From Burkholderia gladioli (GTDB taxonomy: Bacteria; Pseudomonadota; Gammaproteobacteria; Burkholderiales; Burkholderiaceae): a stretch of DNA of 22,934 nt. Positions within the stretch are counted from its first letter, which is position 1. Each line of letters begins with the position of its first letter. Made by a program: the position numbers and the translations under genes. The stretch covers positions 1-22,934 of the forward strand of contig WNEB01000004.1 in assembly GCA_009914575.1 (NCBI GenBank), written 5' to 3'. Below the pieces are notes generated by a model that was given only the letters and a program-made list of their open reading frames with translations, had not been told where the DNA came from and did not search any database. Shown piece by piece: positions 1 to 8,430 of the stretch.

Positions 1-176
1 TGACTCATCTCAGCCCCCAAGGCCCGCTCGATGACGGCCCTCCGGAAGTTCTTCATCACCGCTTCGAGCGATTGCTGCGTCATCGGCCCCTTGACCACGT
101 GGTCAAGCAGTTCGGCAGGGATCGCCGTCGGCGACGTCTCCGGCAGCAGCTCCATCTGGCGTGTCTTCATTGGCAT
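1..176 (-). CDS. IS256-family transposase, N-terminal part (runs off the window)
   Basis: This is the first 58 or so codons of a mutator-type (IS256 family) transposase, a DDE enzyme that moves its own element. The frame is open from ATG at 176 to the left window edge. It carries the N-terminal segment usual for the family, with VVKGPMTQQSLEAVMK around residues 28-43 followed by a segment ending IERALGAEMS. An AAGGAG ribosome site lies 5 bases before the ATG at 176; a second in-frame ATG lies two codons downstream. The catalytic domain is outside the window, so I cannot say whether the gene is intact. Identification rests on family recognition of the N-terminus only. Confidence 0.85.
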   Translation of the reverse strand, partial: MPMKTRQMELLPETSPTAIPAELLDHVVKGPMTQQSLEAVMKNFRRAVIERALGAEMS

Positions 177-235
177 ACAAACTCCTTGTCGAGATCGACA
201 TCGTATGCCTCACACACAAAATTTCTGACAGGCTC
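1..235 (-). mobile_element. IS256-family insertion sequence, transposase-proximal end (partial)
   Basis: The transposase start is followed outward (rightward) by about 50 bases with the run CAGAAATTTTGTGTG on the minus strand near 208-228, which resembles the terminal inverted repeats of IS256-family elements. The exact end is uncertain because the other terminus is outside the window; I place it near 225-240. The element sits just beyond the terminator that closes the long murA-his-tat operon. Confidence 0.6.
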
Positions 236-238
236 TCT

Positions 239-397
239 CGCGACGCCGACATGGCGATGCGCTGGGCGGCCACCGGTTTCCTAGAAGCGGATAAGCGCTT
301 CCGCAAGCTCGGTGGTGCCAACGACCTCTGGATCCTCGCCGTCGCCCTGCATCGATCACTCGAAAAACGCGTTAACCATGATCGGCAGTCTGCCTAA
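239..397 (+). pseudogene. Remnant of a transposase C-terminus (IS256-like)
   Basis: An open frame on the plus strand, ending at TAA 395-397, encodes about 50 residues with AMRWAATGFLEADKRF, a short Gly-containing turn and DLWILAVAL. This matches the style of the extreme C-terminus of IS256-family transposases (RWxAxxFLExEKxFR followed by DLWxL). There is no catalytic domain upstream: the frame runs straight into the end of the oppositely oriented insertion sequence. It is therefore a 3' fragment of a different copy, probably cut by that insertion or by recombination. The assignment is from pattern memory and is moderate. Confidence 0.5.
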
Positions 398-447
398 TCT
401 ATGAAACCCCGCCGTCCCAACCTTCAACTACGAATGGGACACCGCCG

Positions 448-476
448 AAAAAGGCAGCCCGCAAGGCTGCCTTTTT
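448..476 (-). terminator. Rho-independent terminator after tatC (probably bidirectional)
   Basis: A perfect 12-base inverted repeat, AAAAAGGCAGCC, loop CGCAA, GGCTGCCTTTTT, starts 24 bases beyond the tatC stop. On the minus strand the GC stem is followed by a run of five U. The mirror arrangement could also stop plus-strand transcription coming from the transposase remnant. It closes the long operon. Confidence 0.93.
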
Positions 477-499
477 CGCATGTCGGGCCGGTTGCCGGC

Positions 500-1282
500 T
501 CAACCCGCCGCTTCCGATTCCTGGTCCTTCGCGACCGGCTTGTCGCCGATGAAGAGCCGCGCCGCGATCAGCCCGACTTCGTAGAGCACGATCAGCGGCA
601 GCGCCAGCATCAGTTGCGAGAACACGTCCGGCGGCGTCACCACGGCCGACACGACGAACGCGCAGACGATCACGTAAGGCCGGATCTCCTTGAGCTTCTT
701 GAGCGACAGCACGCCCATGCGCACCAGCAGCACGACCACCACCGGCACCTCGAACGTCACGCCGAACGCGAGGAACATGCCGAGCACGAAGCTCACGTAG
801 TTGTCGATGTCGGTGGTCATTTCCGCGCCGAGCGGCGCGTTGTAGTGCGCCATCACGCGGAAGATCGTCGGGAACACCACGAAATACGCGAACGCCATGC
901 CGCACAGGAACAGGAAGTAGCTGCTGCTGACGAGCGGCATGACGAGCCGCTTCTCGTGCTGGTACAGCCCCGGCGCCACGAAGGCCCAGATCTGGTAAAG
1001 CACCACCGGCAGCGCGATCACCAGCGCGACGAGCATCGTGACCTTCATCGGCACGAAGAACGAGCCGGTGACGTCGGTGACGATCATCTTGCCGTCGGCC
1101 GACAGGTTCTGCATCAGCGGCCGCGCGAGCAGCCGGAAGATGTCGGGCGCCCAGTACACCAGCCCGACGAACACCACGAGCACGGCGGCGCCCGCCCGGA
1201 CGAGGCGGGTGCGCAATTCGACGAGATGGGAAATGAAGGTTTCTTCCCGGCCTTCTTCCGGGTTGTGCTGGGGGTCGCTCAC
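500..1282 (-). CDS. tatC: Twin-arginine translocase subunit TatC
   Basis: TatC is the multi-spanning inner-membrane receptor of the twin-arginine translocase, which exports folded proteins carrying an RR signal peptide. The 260-residue product has the family length. It starts with the cytoplasmic segment FISHLVELRTRL (the conserved HLxELRxR motif, residues 19-26), followed by six hydrophobic segments, and has the periplasmic-side segment FLCGMAFAYFVVFP and the conserved Glu in GVTFEVPV. It is the last gene of the tatABC set, 44 bases after tatB, and is followed by the terminator. There is no sign of damage. Confidence 0.97.
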   Translation of the reverse strand: MSDPQHNPEEGREETFISHLVELRTRLVRAGAAVLVVFVGLVYWAPDIFRLLARPLMQNLSADGKMIVTDVTGSFFVPMKVTMLVALVIALPVVLYQIWAFVAPGLYQHEKRLVMPLVSSSYFLFLCGMAFAYFVVFPTIFRVMAHYNAPLGAEMTTDIDNYVSFVLGMFLAFGVTFEVPVVVVLLVRMGVLSLKKLKEIRPYVIVCAFVVSAVVTPPDVFSQLMLALPLIVLYEVGLIAARLFIGDKPVAKDQESEAAG

Positions 1283-1326
1283 ACCGGCCCTCGGTTCGAG
1301 TGATGGGCGCGCTTCATCGTGCTGAA

Positions 1327-1860
1327 TCAGAAGAAACGCGTGGGACGGCGCAGGCTGTCGGGCTGGTGACGCGCGACGCGCGCGGCGCCGGACTGCACGT
1401 GGGTACGGCGCGTGGCGGCGCGCTTGTACCAGGCGGGCGTGGCCGTCTGCTTGACGCGCCAGTTGCGGCGCTTCGGCGTGAACGTGGCGCTGACCGGGCT
1501 GCCCTGCCAGGCCGGCGCAGCGCCGTCCGGCTGGACCGACACCGGCTCCGACGACGCACCGGCGTCACCGGACACCGCCCTGCTCCACGCTTCGTTGAGA
1601 TCCTGCTCGTGCTGCCGCAGGTTGTCGTGAATGGTGTTTTCGACGTTGCGCGCCGCGCTTTCGAAGTCGGTCTTCATGGTGCGCAGCGCATCGAGTTCGA
1701 TCTCGCGCGTCACCTCGGCCTTCACTTCGTTGATATAGCGCTGCGCGCGCCCGAACAGGGCGCCAGCCGTGCGTGCGACGCGCGGCAGGCGCTCGGGGCC
1801 GAGCACCACCAGCGCGACGACGCCGATCAGCGCCATCTTCGAAATCCCGAGATCGAGCAT
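1327..1860 (-). CDS. tatB: Sec-independent translocase protein TatB
   Basis: TatB pairs with TatC to form the signal-peptide receptor of the Tat system. The 177-residue protein begins MLDLGISKMALIGVVALVVL, an N-terminal transmembrane helix, then GPERLPRVARTAG, the conserved hinge, and an amphipathic helix rich in Arg and Glu to about residue 70. The C-terminal 80 residues are low-complexity and basic, which is normal for TatB in this group. It lies 26 bases after tatA. The start at 1860 places the helix at residue 1 as expected. Confidence 0.95.
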   Translation of the reverse strand: MLDLGISKMALIGVVALVVLGPERLPRVARTAGALFGRAQRYINEVKAEVTREIELDALRTMKTDFESAARNVENTIHDNLRQHEQDLNEAWSRAVSGDAGASSEPVSVQPDGAAPAWQGSPVSATFTPKRRNWRVKQTATPAWYKRAATRRTHVQSGAARVARHQPDSLRRPTRFF

Positions 1861-1886
1861 CGTGCCGTTTCGTCAGGTCGTGGCGC

Positions 1887-2120
1887 TTACGCCTTGTGCG
1901 AATCGGACGAACGCGATGCTTCCTTCGCGGCGACGTCGACCGAACCGTTGCGCGGCAGTTGCTGGCCGTCTGCCGACGGTTCGCCTTCCTTCATGCCGTC
2001 CTTGAAGCCCTTGACCGCGCCGCCCAGATCGCCGCCCAGATTGCGCAGCTTCTTGGTGCCGAACACCATCACGACGATCAGCAAAACGATCAGCCAGTGC
2101 CAAATACTCAATCCGCCCAT
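1887..2120 (-). CDS. tatA: Sec-independent translocase protein TatA
   Basis: TatA forms the variable-size conducting oligomer of the Tat translocase. The 77-residue product starts [19 protein letters not shown], one transmembrane helix, then the [14 protein letters not shown] hinge, an amphipathic helix ([13 protein letters not shown]) and a short polar tail. The frame remains open upstream to 2204, but I chose ATG 2118-2120 because it gives the canonical N-terminus and has AGGAGA about 7 bases upstream. First of the three tat genes and separated from the preceding gene by 219 bases, so it may have its own expression control. Confidence 0.96.
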   Translation of the reverse strand: MGGLSIWHWLIVLLIVVMVFGTKKLRNLGGDLGGAVKGFKDGMKEGEPSADGQQLPRNGSVDVAAKEASRSSDSHKA

Positions 2121-2140
2121 GATGCAACTCTCCTCAACCT

Positions 2141-2157
2141 CGCCGCCAATGGCGGCG
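2141..2157 (-). promoter_or_regulatory. Hairpin just upstream of the tatA ribosome site
   Basis: CGCCGCC, loop AAT, GGCGGCG forms a 7-bp GC stem some 10 bases before the tatA Shine-Dalgarno sequence. It has no U tract, so it is not a classic terminator. It could stabilise a processed mRNA end or tune tatA translation; the role is a guess. Confidence 0.3.
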
Positions 2158-2259
2158 TCAACTGCCGGCGGCGCCGGCCTCTTTCCCGAAGCGCGGCGGC
2201 ACACGATGCGCCGCCACTCCGATCTGCTGATGTGATCCGTCGACTCTTGTTGTTGTGCT

Positions 2260-2289
2260 GCTTTCTACCGCTTTCTACTGCTTTTTCAC
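2260..2289. repeat. Short 10-bp tandem repeat in the tatA upstream gap
   Basis: Two near-identical 10-base units, GCTTTCTACC and GCTTTCTACT, are followed by a degenerate third, GCTTTTTCAC. They lie in the 219-base gap between the DUF4870 gene and tatA, which otherwise shows only the GC hairpin near 2150. No coding frame in this gap looks real. Confidence 0.4.
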
Positions 2290-2339
2290 CGCCTTGACCG
2301 CACCTGCCGATGATAGACCGCCTGACGGCCGCCCGGCGC

Positions 2340-2747
2340 TCAGAACCACGCCTTCGGATCGAGCGGCTTCTCGTCGTACAGGTACAGCCAGCCCTTGATG
2401 ATACGGTACAGGCACCAGATTCCCGTCGCACCCAGAATGAAAAAACCCACCACGACGAATGCCAGCAGGAACCCGATCGCCGCCAGGATCAATGAGCGCC
2501 AGAACGTGCGGATCTGCCACTCGAAATGCGCCTGGTAATGGGTACCGATCACGTCCTCGCGCTTCACGTAGTTGACGATGATCGCCACCAGCGCCGTGAA
2601 GCCGCCCGTGAACCACTGCAGCGCATACAGAGCGTACAGCACATGCGTCATGGTCTTCAGGGAACGCTCGCGTTCCCCGGCGGACCGGTCGCCCGGAAAG
2701 TTCGCCGGGGCCGGCACGCCGCCCGTCTGGCTCGATGGTTCGCTCAT
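2340..2747 (-). CDS. DUF4870-type small membrane protein
   Basis: The 135-residue product has a polar, Pro/Ser-rich N-terminus of about 30 residues, then three hydrophobic segments: VLYALYALQWFTGGFTALVAIIVNYV, SLILAAIGFLLAFVVV and a following GFFILGATGIWCLYRI region. It resembles the DUF4870 family, whose function is unknown to me. I chose ATG 2745-2747 because GGGAGGGG lies 7 bases upstream; an in-frame start at 2771 lacks this. It lies 48 bases after hisE, within the his-tat transcription unit, but nothing links it biochemically to histidine synthesis. Confidence 0.8.
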   Translation of the reverse strand: MSEPSSQTGGVPAPANFPGDRSAGERERSLKTMTHVLYALYALQWFTGGFTALVAIIVNYVKREDVIGTHYQAHFEWQIRTFWRSLILAAIGFLLAFVVVGFFILGATGIWCLYRIIKGWLYLYDEKPLDPKAWF

Positions 2748-2795
2748 GATGCTACCCCTCCCAGATGACATGACTTGCGCATGCGGCGCGCCCGC

Positions 2796-3164
2796 TCAGC
2801 CGCCGTCGTTTTCCTCGCGTTCGCGGCGCTTGCGCAGCGCCTTTTCCTCGAGGCCGGACAGGCCCTCGCGACGCTCCAGCTCGGCCAGCACGTCGGCCGG
2901 GCTCAGGTCGAAGTGCGACAGCGCCACGAGGCAGTGGAACCAGAGATCGGCCACTTCGCCCACCAGCGCCGTGGGCGCGCCGCCCTGACGCACATCCTTG
3001 GCAGCCAGCACCACTTCGGTCGCTTCCTCGCCGATCTTCTTGAGCACCGCGTCGTCGCCCTTGTGGAACAGGCGCGACACGTAGGATTGCTCGGGATCGC
3101 CGCCCTTGCGGCTGTCGATCACGACCGCGAGGCGCAGCAGCGTGTCGTTGGTGGTGTGCGTCAT
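2796..3164 (-). CDS. hisE: Phosphoribosyl-ATP pyrophosphatase HisE
   Basis: HisE removes pyrophosphate from phosphoribosyl-ATP, step two of histidine synthesis. The 122-residue protein has the family helices with the metal-binding EExxE-like stretch [15 protein letters not shown] (residues 42-56) and [13 protein letters not shown] (70-82). The C-terminus ends in a charged RKRREREEN tail, common in Burkholderiaceae. Its ATG overlaps the hisI stop in an ATGA junction (3161-3164), suggesting coupled translation. HisE and HisI are separate proteins here, not the fused HisIE of enterics. Confidence 0.96.
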   Translation of the reverse strand: MTHTTNDTLLRLAVVIDSRKGGDPEQSYVSRLFHKGDDAVLKKIGEEATEVVLAAKDVRQGGAPTALVGEVADLWFHCLVALSHFDLSPADVLAELERREGLSGLEEKALRKRREREENDGG

Positions 3165-3580
3165 TTGTAGATGTGCTCGGGATCTTTCAGCACCGGTTCG
3201 ACGGCGACCCAGTCGCCGGCTTGCGCCGTGCCTTCGAATTTCTGGAAGAAGCAGGAATGACGACCGGTGTGGCAGGCGATGCCCGACACCTGGTCGATCT
3301 TCAGCAGCACGACGTCCTCGTCGCAATCGAGGCGCACTTCGTGCACGTGCTGCACGTGCCCCGATTCCTCGCCCTTGAACCACAGGCGCTTGCGCGAACG
3401 CGAGTAGTACACCGCGCGGCCGGTCTCGACCGTCTTCGCGAGCGCTTCGCGGTTCATCCACGCGAACATCATCACGTCGTTGCTGCCCACTTCCTGGGCG
3501 ATCACCGGCACGAGGCCGTTGTCGTCCCAGCGGACCTTGTCGAGCCAGGCGGTCAGGGCCGCCGCTTCGGTATTCGTCAT
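3161..3580 (-). CDS. hisI: Phosphoribosyl-AMP cyclohydrolase HisI
   Basis: HisI opens the adenine ring of phosphoribosyl-AMP, step three of histidine synthesis. The 139-residue product carries the metal-binding DCDED (85-89) and the zinc ligands in ACHTGRHSC (C103, C110), together with AWMNREAL and [14 protein letters not shown], all family hallmarks. It follows hisF with a single base between stop and start and overlaps hisE by 4 bases. Confidence 0.97.
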   Translation of the reverse strand: MTNTEAAALTAWLDKVRWDDNGLVPVIAQEVGSNDVMMFAWMNREALAKTVETGRAVYYSRSRKRLWFKGEESGHVQHVHEVRLDCDEDVVLLKIDQVSGIACHTGRHSCFFQKFEGTAQAGDWVAVEPVLKDPEHIYK

Positions 3581-3581
3581 C

Positions 3582-4355
3582 TCACAGTCTCACCGGAATG
3601 CCGCGATCGGCCATGAAGCGCTTGGCTTCGCCGACCGTGTGTTCGCCGTAATGGAAGATGCTCGCCGCGAGCACCGCGTCGGCGTGGCCGTCGACGATGC
3701 CGTCGGCCAGATGCTGGAGGCCGCCCACGCCGCCCGAGGCGATCACCGGCACCGGCACGGCGTCGGACACGCCGCGCGTGAGCGCCAGATCGAAGCCGGA
3801 CTTGGTGCCGTCGCGATCCATGCTGGTCAGCAGGATCTCGCCCGCGCCGAGCTCGGCCATCTTGCGCGCCCAGTCGATCGCGTCGAGGCCGGTGGCCTTG
3901 CGACCGCCGTGCGTGAACACTTCCCAGCGCGGCGCTTCGCCGTCGGTCGACACGCGCTTGGCGTCGATCGCGACCACGATGCACTGCGAGCCGTACTTGT
4001 TCGCCGCGTCGGCGACGAGCTGCGGATTGGCCACGACCGACGAATTCATGCTGACCTTGTCAGCGCCGGCGTTCAGCAGGCGCCGCACGTCCTCGACGGC
4101 GCGCACGCCGCCGCCGACCGTCAGCGGAATGAACACCTGCGAGGCGACCGCTTCGATGATCGGCAGGATCAGGTCGCGCTGGTAGGAGGTGGCGGTGATG
4201 TCGAGGCACGTCAGTTCGTCGGCGCCTTGATCGTCGTAGCGCCGCGCGATTTCGACGGGATCGCCCGCGTCGCGCAGCTCGACGAAATTGACGCCCTTCA
4301 CGACGCGCCCGGCGGTGACGTCGAGACAGGGGATGATGCGTTTAGCTAGAGCCAT
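3582..4355 (-). CDS. hisF: Imidazole glycerol phosphate synthase cyclase subunit HisF
   Basis: HisF is the cyclase half of imidazole glycerol phosphate synthase. It uses ammonia supplied by HisH to form IGP and AICAR. The 257-residue (beta-alpha)8 protein has the two catalytic Asp residues expected: D12 in [15 protein letters not shown] and D131 in VVAIDAKR. It also has [13 protein letters not shown] and the phosphate-binding [12 protein letters not shown]. It is separated from hisA by 104 bases holding a long GC palindrome. Confidence 0.97.
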   Translation of the reverse strand: MALAKRIIPCLDVTAGRVVKGVNFVELRDAGDPVEIARRYDDQGADELTCLDITATSYQRDLILPIIEAVASQVFIPLTVGGGVRAVEDVRRLLNAGADKVSMNSSVVANPQLVADAANKYGSQCIVVAIDAKRVSTDGEAPRWEVFTHGGRKATGLDAIDWARKMAELGAGEILLTSMDRDGTKSGFDLALTRGVSDAVPVPVIASGGVGGLQHLADGIVDGHADAVLAASIFHYGEHTVGEAKRFMADRGIPVRL

Positions 4356-4430
4356 GATGGTACACGTTGCCGCTGGTAAGGCCGCCCCGCCCGCGGAGGC
4401 GGACGGCTCAGGCGAGGACGCAGCGCGGCG

Positions 4431-4450
4431 GCCGGCGGCGCGCCGCCGGC
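4431..4450. repeat. 20-bp perfect GC palindrome between hisA and hisF
   Basis: A perfect self-complementary sequence with core GGCGGCGCGCCGCC occupies the small hisA-hisF gap. The same 14-base core recurs at 8747-8760 in the hisD-hisC gap. It may form a hairpin or cruciform or be a protein site; it lacks a U tract. In GC-rich DNA some such palindromes arise by chance. Confidence 0.55.
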
Positions 4451-4459
4451 GCTCGCGGG

Positions 4460-5215
4460 TCAGGCGTCGTCGAGTTCGCCGTTCAGTTCGTCGGCGCGCT
4501 TTTGCGCGACCGAGAAATCGAGGTCGCCGGAGTAGATCGCACGACCGCAGATCACGCCTTCGATGCCCTCGCCTTCCACTTCGCAGAGCTGTTCGATGTC
4601 GTTCAGGTTCGACAGGCCGCCGCTGGCGATCACCGGAATGCCGACCGCCTGCGCGAGCTTCACGGTGGCCTCGATGTTGATGCCCTGGAGCATGCCGTCG
4701 CGGCCGATGTCGGTGTAGATGATCGATTCGACGCCGTAATCCTCGAACTTATGCGCGAGGTCGATCACTTCGTGGCCGGTCAGCTTGCTCCAGCCGTCGG
4801 CGGCGACCTTGCCGTCCTTCGCGTCGAGGCCGACGATGATGCTGCCGGCAAACGCCGTGCAGGCGTCCTGCAGGAAGCCCGGATCCTTCACGGCGGCCGT
4901 GCCGATGATGACGTAGGACAGGCCGGCGTCGAGATACTTCTCGATCGTCTCGAGGCTGCGGATGCCGCCGCCGAGCTGGACCGGGATCTCGTCGCCGACT
5001 TCGGCGAGGATCGCCTCGATCGCTTCGAGGTTCTTCGGCTTGCCCGCGAAGGCGCCGTTCAGGTCGACGAGATGGAGACGTCTTGCGCCGAGATCCACCC
5101 ATTTGCGGGCCATCGCCGCGGGGTCCTCGGAGAAAATCGTCGCCTGGTCCATATCGCCCTGTTTGAGGCGCACACACTGACCGTCTTTAAGATCGATGGC
5201 CGGAATCAGCAGCAT
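4460..5215 (-). CDS. hisA: ProFAR isomerase HisA
   Basis: HisA converts ProFAR to PRFAR (an Amadori rearrangement), step four of histidine synthesis. The 251-residue barrel has catalytic D8 in [10 protein letters not shown], the second acidic residue D131 in [10 protein letters not shown], and phosphate-binding loops [11 protein letters not shown] and [10 protein letters not shown]. The frame continues upstream to 5776, but the canonical N-terminus [12 protein letters not shown] sets the start at 5213-5215. It is the paralogue of HisF two genes along, as expected. A 164-base gap separates it from hisH. Confidence 0.97.
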   Translation of the reverse strand: MLLIPAIDLKDGQCVRLKQGDMDQATIFSEDPAAMARKWVDLGARRLHLVDLNGAFAGKPKNLEAIEAILAEVGDEIPVQLGGGIRSLETIEKYLDAGLSYVIIGTAAVKDPGFLQDACTAFAGSIIVGLDAKDGKVAADGWSKLTGHEVIDLAHKFEDYGVESIIYTDIGRDGMLQGINIEATVKLAQAVGIPVIASGGLSNLNDIEQLCEVEGEGIEGVICGRAIYSGDLDFSVAQKRADELNGELDDA

Positions 5216-5286
5216 AGCTATCGGGAGTCGTCTGAAAAAATGGAGGGGTGACGCCGCCGTGCACGGGCCAGGCCGGACGGCGACGT

Positions 5287-5326
5287 TTGCTAGTTTAGTA
5301 CAAGTCTTTCGGTGTTTTGACGTCAA
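5287..5326 (-). promoter_or_regulatory. AT-rich segment with a TTGACG box before hisA (weak promoter candidate)
   Basis: In the 164-base gap upstream of hisA the minus strand has TTGACG (5326-5321) followed by an unusually AT-rich stretch with TTGTACTAAACT. No hexamer at 16-18 bases spacing matches TATAAT well, so this is only a candidate internal promoter. It stands out because the surrounding DNA is strongly GC-rich. Confidence 0.25.
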
Positions 5327-5379
5327 CGCCCCGCGCGACGGGCATTCGAGGCCCTGCCGGCGTGGCATCGGCGCGACGT

Positions 5380-6021
5380 TCAGGGCTTCCAGTGCACGAA
5401 ATTGCGATACAGGCGCAGGCCCACCTCGGCGCTCTTCTCCGGGTGAAATTGGGTCGCTAAGATGTTGTCGCGCGCCACCGCCGACACGAACGGCTCGCCG
5501 TAGGGCGTCTCGCCGACCGCATGCGCGCGGTCGGTCGGCACCACGTAGTAGCTGTGCACGAAGTAGAAGAACGCCTCGTCGGGCACGCCGTCCCAGAGCG
5601 GATGCGCGAGCGTCTGGCGCACGCGGTTCCAGCCCATCTGCGGCACCTTGTAGCGCGAGCCGTCGTCCTGCAGCTGGCCATCCAGATCGAAGCGCAACAC
5701 CTTGCCCGGCAGCAGGCCGAGGCCCGGCGTGTCGCCCTCGGCGCTCCAGTCGAACAGCATCTGCTCGCCGACGCACACGCCAAGCAACGGCTTGCTGCGC
5801 GAGGCCGCGATCACGGCCTCCTGCAGGCCCGATTCGCCGAGGCAGCGCATGCAGTCGGGCATCGCGCCCTGGCCCGGCAGCACCACGCGATCGGCCGCGC
5901 GGATCTGCTCGGGGCGATCGACGATCGCCACCTCGGCCAGCGGCTCGGCCTTCATCAGCGCCTGGGCCACCGAACGCAGGTTGCCCATCCCATAATCCAC
6001 AATCGCAATCGAAGTTTTCAT
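5380..6021 (-). CDS. hisH: Imidazole glycerol phosphate synthase glutaminase subunit HisH
   Basis: HisH is the class I glutamine amidotransferase that hydrolyses glutamine and channels ammonia to HisF. The 213-residue product contains the nucleophile C83 in [12 protein letters not shown] and the catalytic pair H193/E195 in ATQFHPEKS. It also has the N-terminal IVDYGMGNL and the oxyanion-region LPGQG, all typical. Its ATG overlaps the marC stop (6018-6021). It is intact and of usual length. Confidence 0.97.
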   Translation of the reverse strand: MKTSIAIVDYGMGNLRSVAQALMKAEPLAEVAIVDRPEQIRAADRVVLPGQGAMPDCMRCLGESGLQEAVIAASRSKPLLGVCVGEQMLFDWSAEGDTPGLGLLPGKVLRFDLDGQLQDDGSRYKVPQMGWNRVRQTLAHPLWDGVPDEAFFYFVHSYYVVPTDRAHAVGETPYGEPFVSAVARDNILATQFHPEKSAEVGLRLYRNFVHWKP

Positions 6022-6638
6022 TTCAGTGCAGGCAGTAACGCCTTCAGTCCATCGACGATGAATTCCACCGCCAGCGCCGACAGCATCAATCCCATCAGCC
6101 GCGTTGCAATGTTAATGCCGGTGCGGCCGATCCAGTTCGCGATCGGCTCGGCGAGCCGCATCGCGACGAAACAGAGGCCCGCGATCACCGCGCCGATCGC
6201 GATTAGGCCGAGCCGCTCGTACCAGTGCGCGGCGTTGGCCGAATAGACGATCACGGTGCTGATCGAGCCGGGGCCGGTCAGCAGCGGAATCGCGAGCGGC
6301 ACCACGGCCACGCTGTTCTTCGATTCCGCCTCGTCGCGCTCCTCGGGCGTGGAGCGCGCGTTGCCCATCTGCGCGTTCAGCATGTTGATCGCCATCAGCA
6401 GCATTATGATGCCGCCGCCCACCTCGAGCGAGCCTACCGAAATACCGAAGAAGCGGATGATCTGCTGCCCGAGCAGCGTCGTCACCACGATCACGCAGAA
6501 CACCGATACCGCCGCCACGCGCACCGTCCGGCGCCGTTCGTCGTCGGTTTGCGACGCCGTCAGGCTCAGGAAGAACGGCACCGCGCCGAGCGGATTGATC
6601 AGCGCGAGCAGCGAGATGAACGACTTGAGCAGATCCAT
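6018..6638 (-). CDS. MarC-family integral membrane protein
   Basis: The 206-residue protein belongs to the MarC/UPF0056 family of inner-membrane proteins. It has about six hydrophobic segments, the paired signatures [12 protein letters not shown] (residues 15-26) and [13 protein letters not shown], and a charged cytoplasmic loop, [15 protein letters not shown]. Its biochemical role is not established; the old link of MarC to multiple antibiotic resistance has been questioned. It lies between hisB and hisH and overlaps hisH by 4 bases, an arrangement I recall as common in beta-proteobacterial his operons. That suggests co-expression rather than a known role in histidine synthesis. Confidence 0.9.
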   Translation of the reverse strand: MDLLKSFISLLALINPLGAVPFFLSLTASQTDDERRRTVRVAAVSVFCVIVVTTLLGQQIIRFFGISVGSLEVGGGIIMLLMAINMLNAQMGNARSTPEERDEAESKNSVAVVPLAIPLLTGPGSISTVIVYSANAAHWYERLGLIAIGAVIAGLCFVAMRLAEPIANWIGRTGINIATRLMGLMLSALAVEFIVDGLKALLPALK

Positions 6639-6727
6639 GGGCGGGCCGTGCGGCTTCGTCGGCGGAGTGCCAGCGCGCGGTGCGGCCCTGTTTCAGCCGC
6701 GCCGCATGGCGCCGGGCGGGTTCTCGA

Positions 6728-7315
6728 TCAGAGGCTGCCCTTGGTCGACGGAATCTGGCCGGCCGCGCGCTCGTCGAGCTCGGTCGCCATCCGCAGCGCG
6801 CGACCGAACGCCTTGAACACGGTCTCGAGCTGATGGTGGGCGTTGATGCCGCGCAGGTTGTCGATATGGAGCGTGACGCCGGCGTGGTTCACGAAGCCGC
6901 GGAAGAATTCGATCGACAGATCGACGTCGAACGTGCCGATCCGCGCGCGCGTGAACGGCACGTGGAATTCGAGGCCCGGGCGGCCCGAGAAGTCGATCAC
7001 CACGCGCGACAGCGCCTCGTCGAGCGGCACGTAGGAATGACCGTAACGGCGGATGCCCTTCTTGTCGCCGACGGCCTTGGCGATCGCCTGGCCGAGCGTG
7101 ATGCCGACGTCTTCCACCGTGTGGTGGTCGTCGATATGCGTGTCGCCGTGCGCTTCGATGTCGAGATCGATGAGACCATGGCGCGCGATCTGGTCGAGCA
7201 TATGGTCGAGGAACGGCACGCCGGCGGCCAGCTTCTGCTGGCCCGTGCCGTCGAGGTTGATCTTCGCACGGATCTGCGTTTCGCTCGTATTGCGAACGAC
7301 TTCCGCCACACGCAT
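6728..7315 (-). CDS. hisB: Imidazoleglycerol-phosphate dehydratase HisB
   Basis: HisB dehydrates imidazole glycerol phosphate to imidazole acetol phosphate. This is the monofunctional 195-residue form, without the histidinol-phosphatase domain found in enterics. The two manganese-binding repeats are visible: DHHTVEDVG (63-71) and the second set GINAHHQLE (157-164), along with FLDHML (35-40). The start at 7313-7315 is supported by AAGGAA 6 bases upstream and by the canonical [10 protein letters not shown]; the frame is open further upstream to 7384. It lies 62 bases after hisC. Confidence 0.97.
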   Translation of the reverse strand: MRVAEVVRNTSETQIRAKINLDGTGQQKLAAGVPFLDHMLDQIARHGLIDLDIEAHGDTHIDDHHTVEDVGITLGQAIAKAVGDKKGIRRYGHSYVPLDEALSRVVIDFSGRPGLEFHVPFTRARIGTFDVDLSIEFFRGFVNHAGVTLHIDNLRGINAHHQLETVFKAFGRALRMATELDERAAGQIPSTKGSL

Positions 7316-7377
7316 GGTGATTCCTTGAAATGGCTGAGGTAAAGGGGGCTGGAAGGTGCGGGCGGCGGGCGGTCCGC

Positions 7378-8415
7378 TCAGCACAGCACCTGCTGCATCG
7401 CCGCGAGCAGCGCGCGGTTCTCGTCAGGAGAACCGACCGTCAGCCGTACGCAATTGGCGAGCAACGGGTGCATTTTACTCACGTTTTTAATCAGAACCCG
7501 CTCGGTCAGCAGCGTATCGAACACGGCGACCGCATCGGGCACCCGCACCAGCACGAAATTGCCGGCGCTCGGGAACACGGTCGCGCCCGGCAGCGCGACC
7601 ACCGCCGCCATCAATTGCTCGCGCGCGGCGTGCAATTCGGCGGCCTGCGCGTCGAGCACGTCGAGGTGATCGATCAGATAGTCGACGGCCGCCTGGGTCA
7701 GCACGTTGACGTTGTACGGCGGGCGCACCTTGTCGAATTCCGCCAGCCAGGCCGGCGCGCCGGCCAGATAGCCGAGCCGGACGCCGGCCAGGCCGAGCTT
7801 CGACAGCGTGCGCATGACCACCACGTTGTCGAACTCCGGCACGCGCGCGAGCCAGCTGCGCCCGGCGAACGGCTGGTAGGCCTCGTCGATCACGACCAGG
7901 CTGCCGGTGGCGGCGGCAATGATCCGCTCGATGTCGGCATCGGCGAACAGCGTGCCGGTGGGGTTGTTCGGATAGGCGAGATGGATCAGCGCGGGACGGT
8001 GTTGCGCGATCGCCGCGAGCATCGCGTCGATATCGAGGGACATATCCTCGCGCAACGGCACGCCGACGAAATCCAGCCCGGCGAAGCGCGCGTACTGCTC
8101 GACCATCACGAAGCCCGGCACCAGCATCAGCACCGAAGCGCCCGGCTTCGCGCAGGCCACGCAGAGGATGTCGATCAGTTCGTCGGAGTCGTTGCCGAGC
8201 ATCAGTTCGCAGCCGGTCGGCACGGCCATCGCGGCGCGCAGCTTGTCGAGCAGCGCAGCCGGGCGCGGCGCCGGGTAACGGTTCAGCGCCGCCCGCGCCA
8301 GATGCTCGCCGAGCCCGACCGCGAGCGGCGCGGGCAGCGTGTACGGATTCTCCATCGCGTCGAGCTTCACGAAACCGGTGGCGTCCGGCACCGGATAGCT
8401 CGTCATCGCGAGCAC
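7378..8415 (-). CDS. hisC: Histidinol-phosphate aminotransferase HisC, 5' end displaced by an insertion
   Basis: HisC is a PLP enzyme that transaminates imidazole acetol phosphate. The fold-type I motifs are intact: AYPNNPTGT (147-155), DEAY (177-180), Schiff-base lysine K206 in [14 protein letters not shown], and the C-terminal [15 protein letters not shown]. The usual N-terminus in this group, as I recall it, reads like [20 protein letters not shown]. Here the frame resumes at [14 protein letters not shown] directly after a 269-bp insertion, while MMTPQDI lies on the far side. The only standard starts left before an in-frame stop inside the insertion are GTG 8413-8415 and ATG 8404-8406, neither with a recognisable ribosome site. 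The core enzyme looks complete, but expression may be weak. Confidence 0.85.
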   Translation of the reverse strand: MLAMTSYPVPDATGFVKLDAMENPYTLPAPLAVGLGEHLARAALNRYPAPRPAALLDKLRAAMAVPTGCELMLGNDSDELIDILCVACAKPGASVLMLVPGFVMVEQYARFAGLDFVGVPLREDMSLDIDAMLAAIAQHRPALIHLAYPNNPTGTLFADADIERIIAAATGSLVVIDEAYQPFAGRSWLARVPEFDNVVVMRTLSKLGLAGVRLGYLAGAPAWLAEFDKVRPPYNVNVLTQAAVDYLIDHLDVLDAQAAELHAAREQLMAAVVALPGATVFPSAGNFVLVRVPDAVAVFDTLLTERVLIKNVSKMHPLLANCVRLTVGSPDENRALLAAMQQVLC

Positions 8416-8426
8416 GTCGGGGCGAA

Positions 8427-8430
8427 TGAT
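8427..8430. repeat. Target-site duplication (one copy) of the hisC insertion
   Basis: TGAT at this position and TGAT at 8700-8703 flank the 269-bp element exactly. Removing the element and one copy restores a continuous hisC frame reading [15 protein letters not shown]. That is strong internal evidence for transposition into hisC. Confidence 0.75.

Noticed and set aside
2121..2339. A hinT-like HIT-family gene between the DUF4870 gene and tatA
   Set aside because: I half-recall such a gene near here in relatives, but no frame in this 219-base gap shows an HxHxH motif; I cannot claim either presence or loss.
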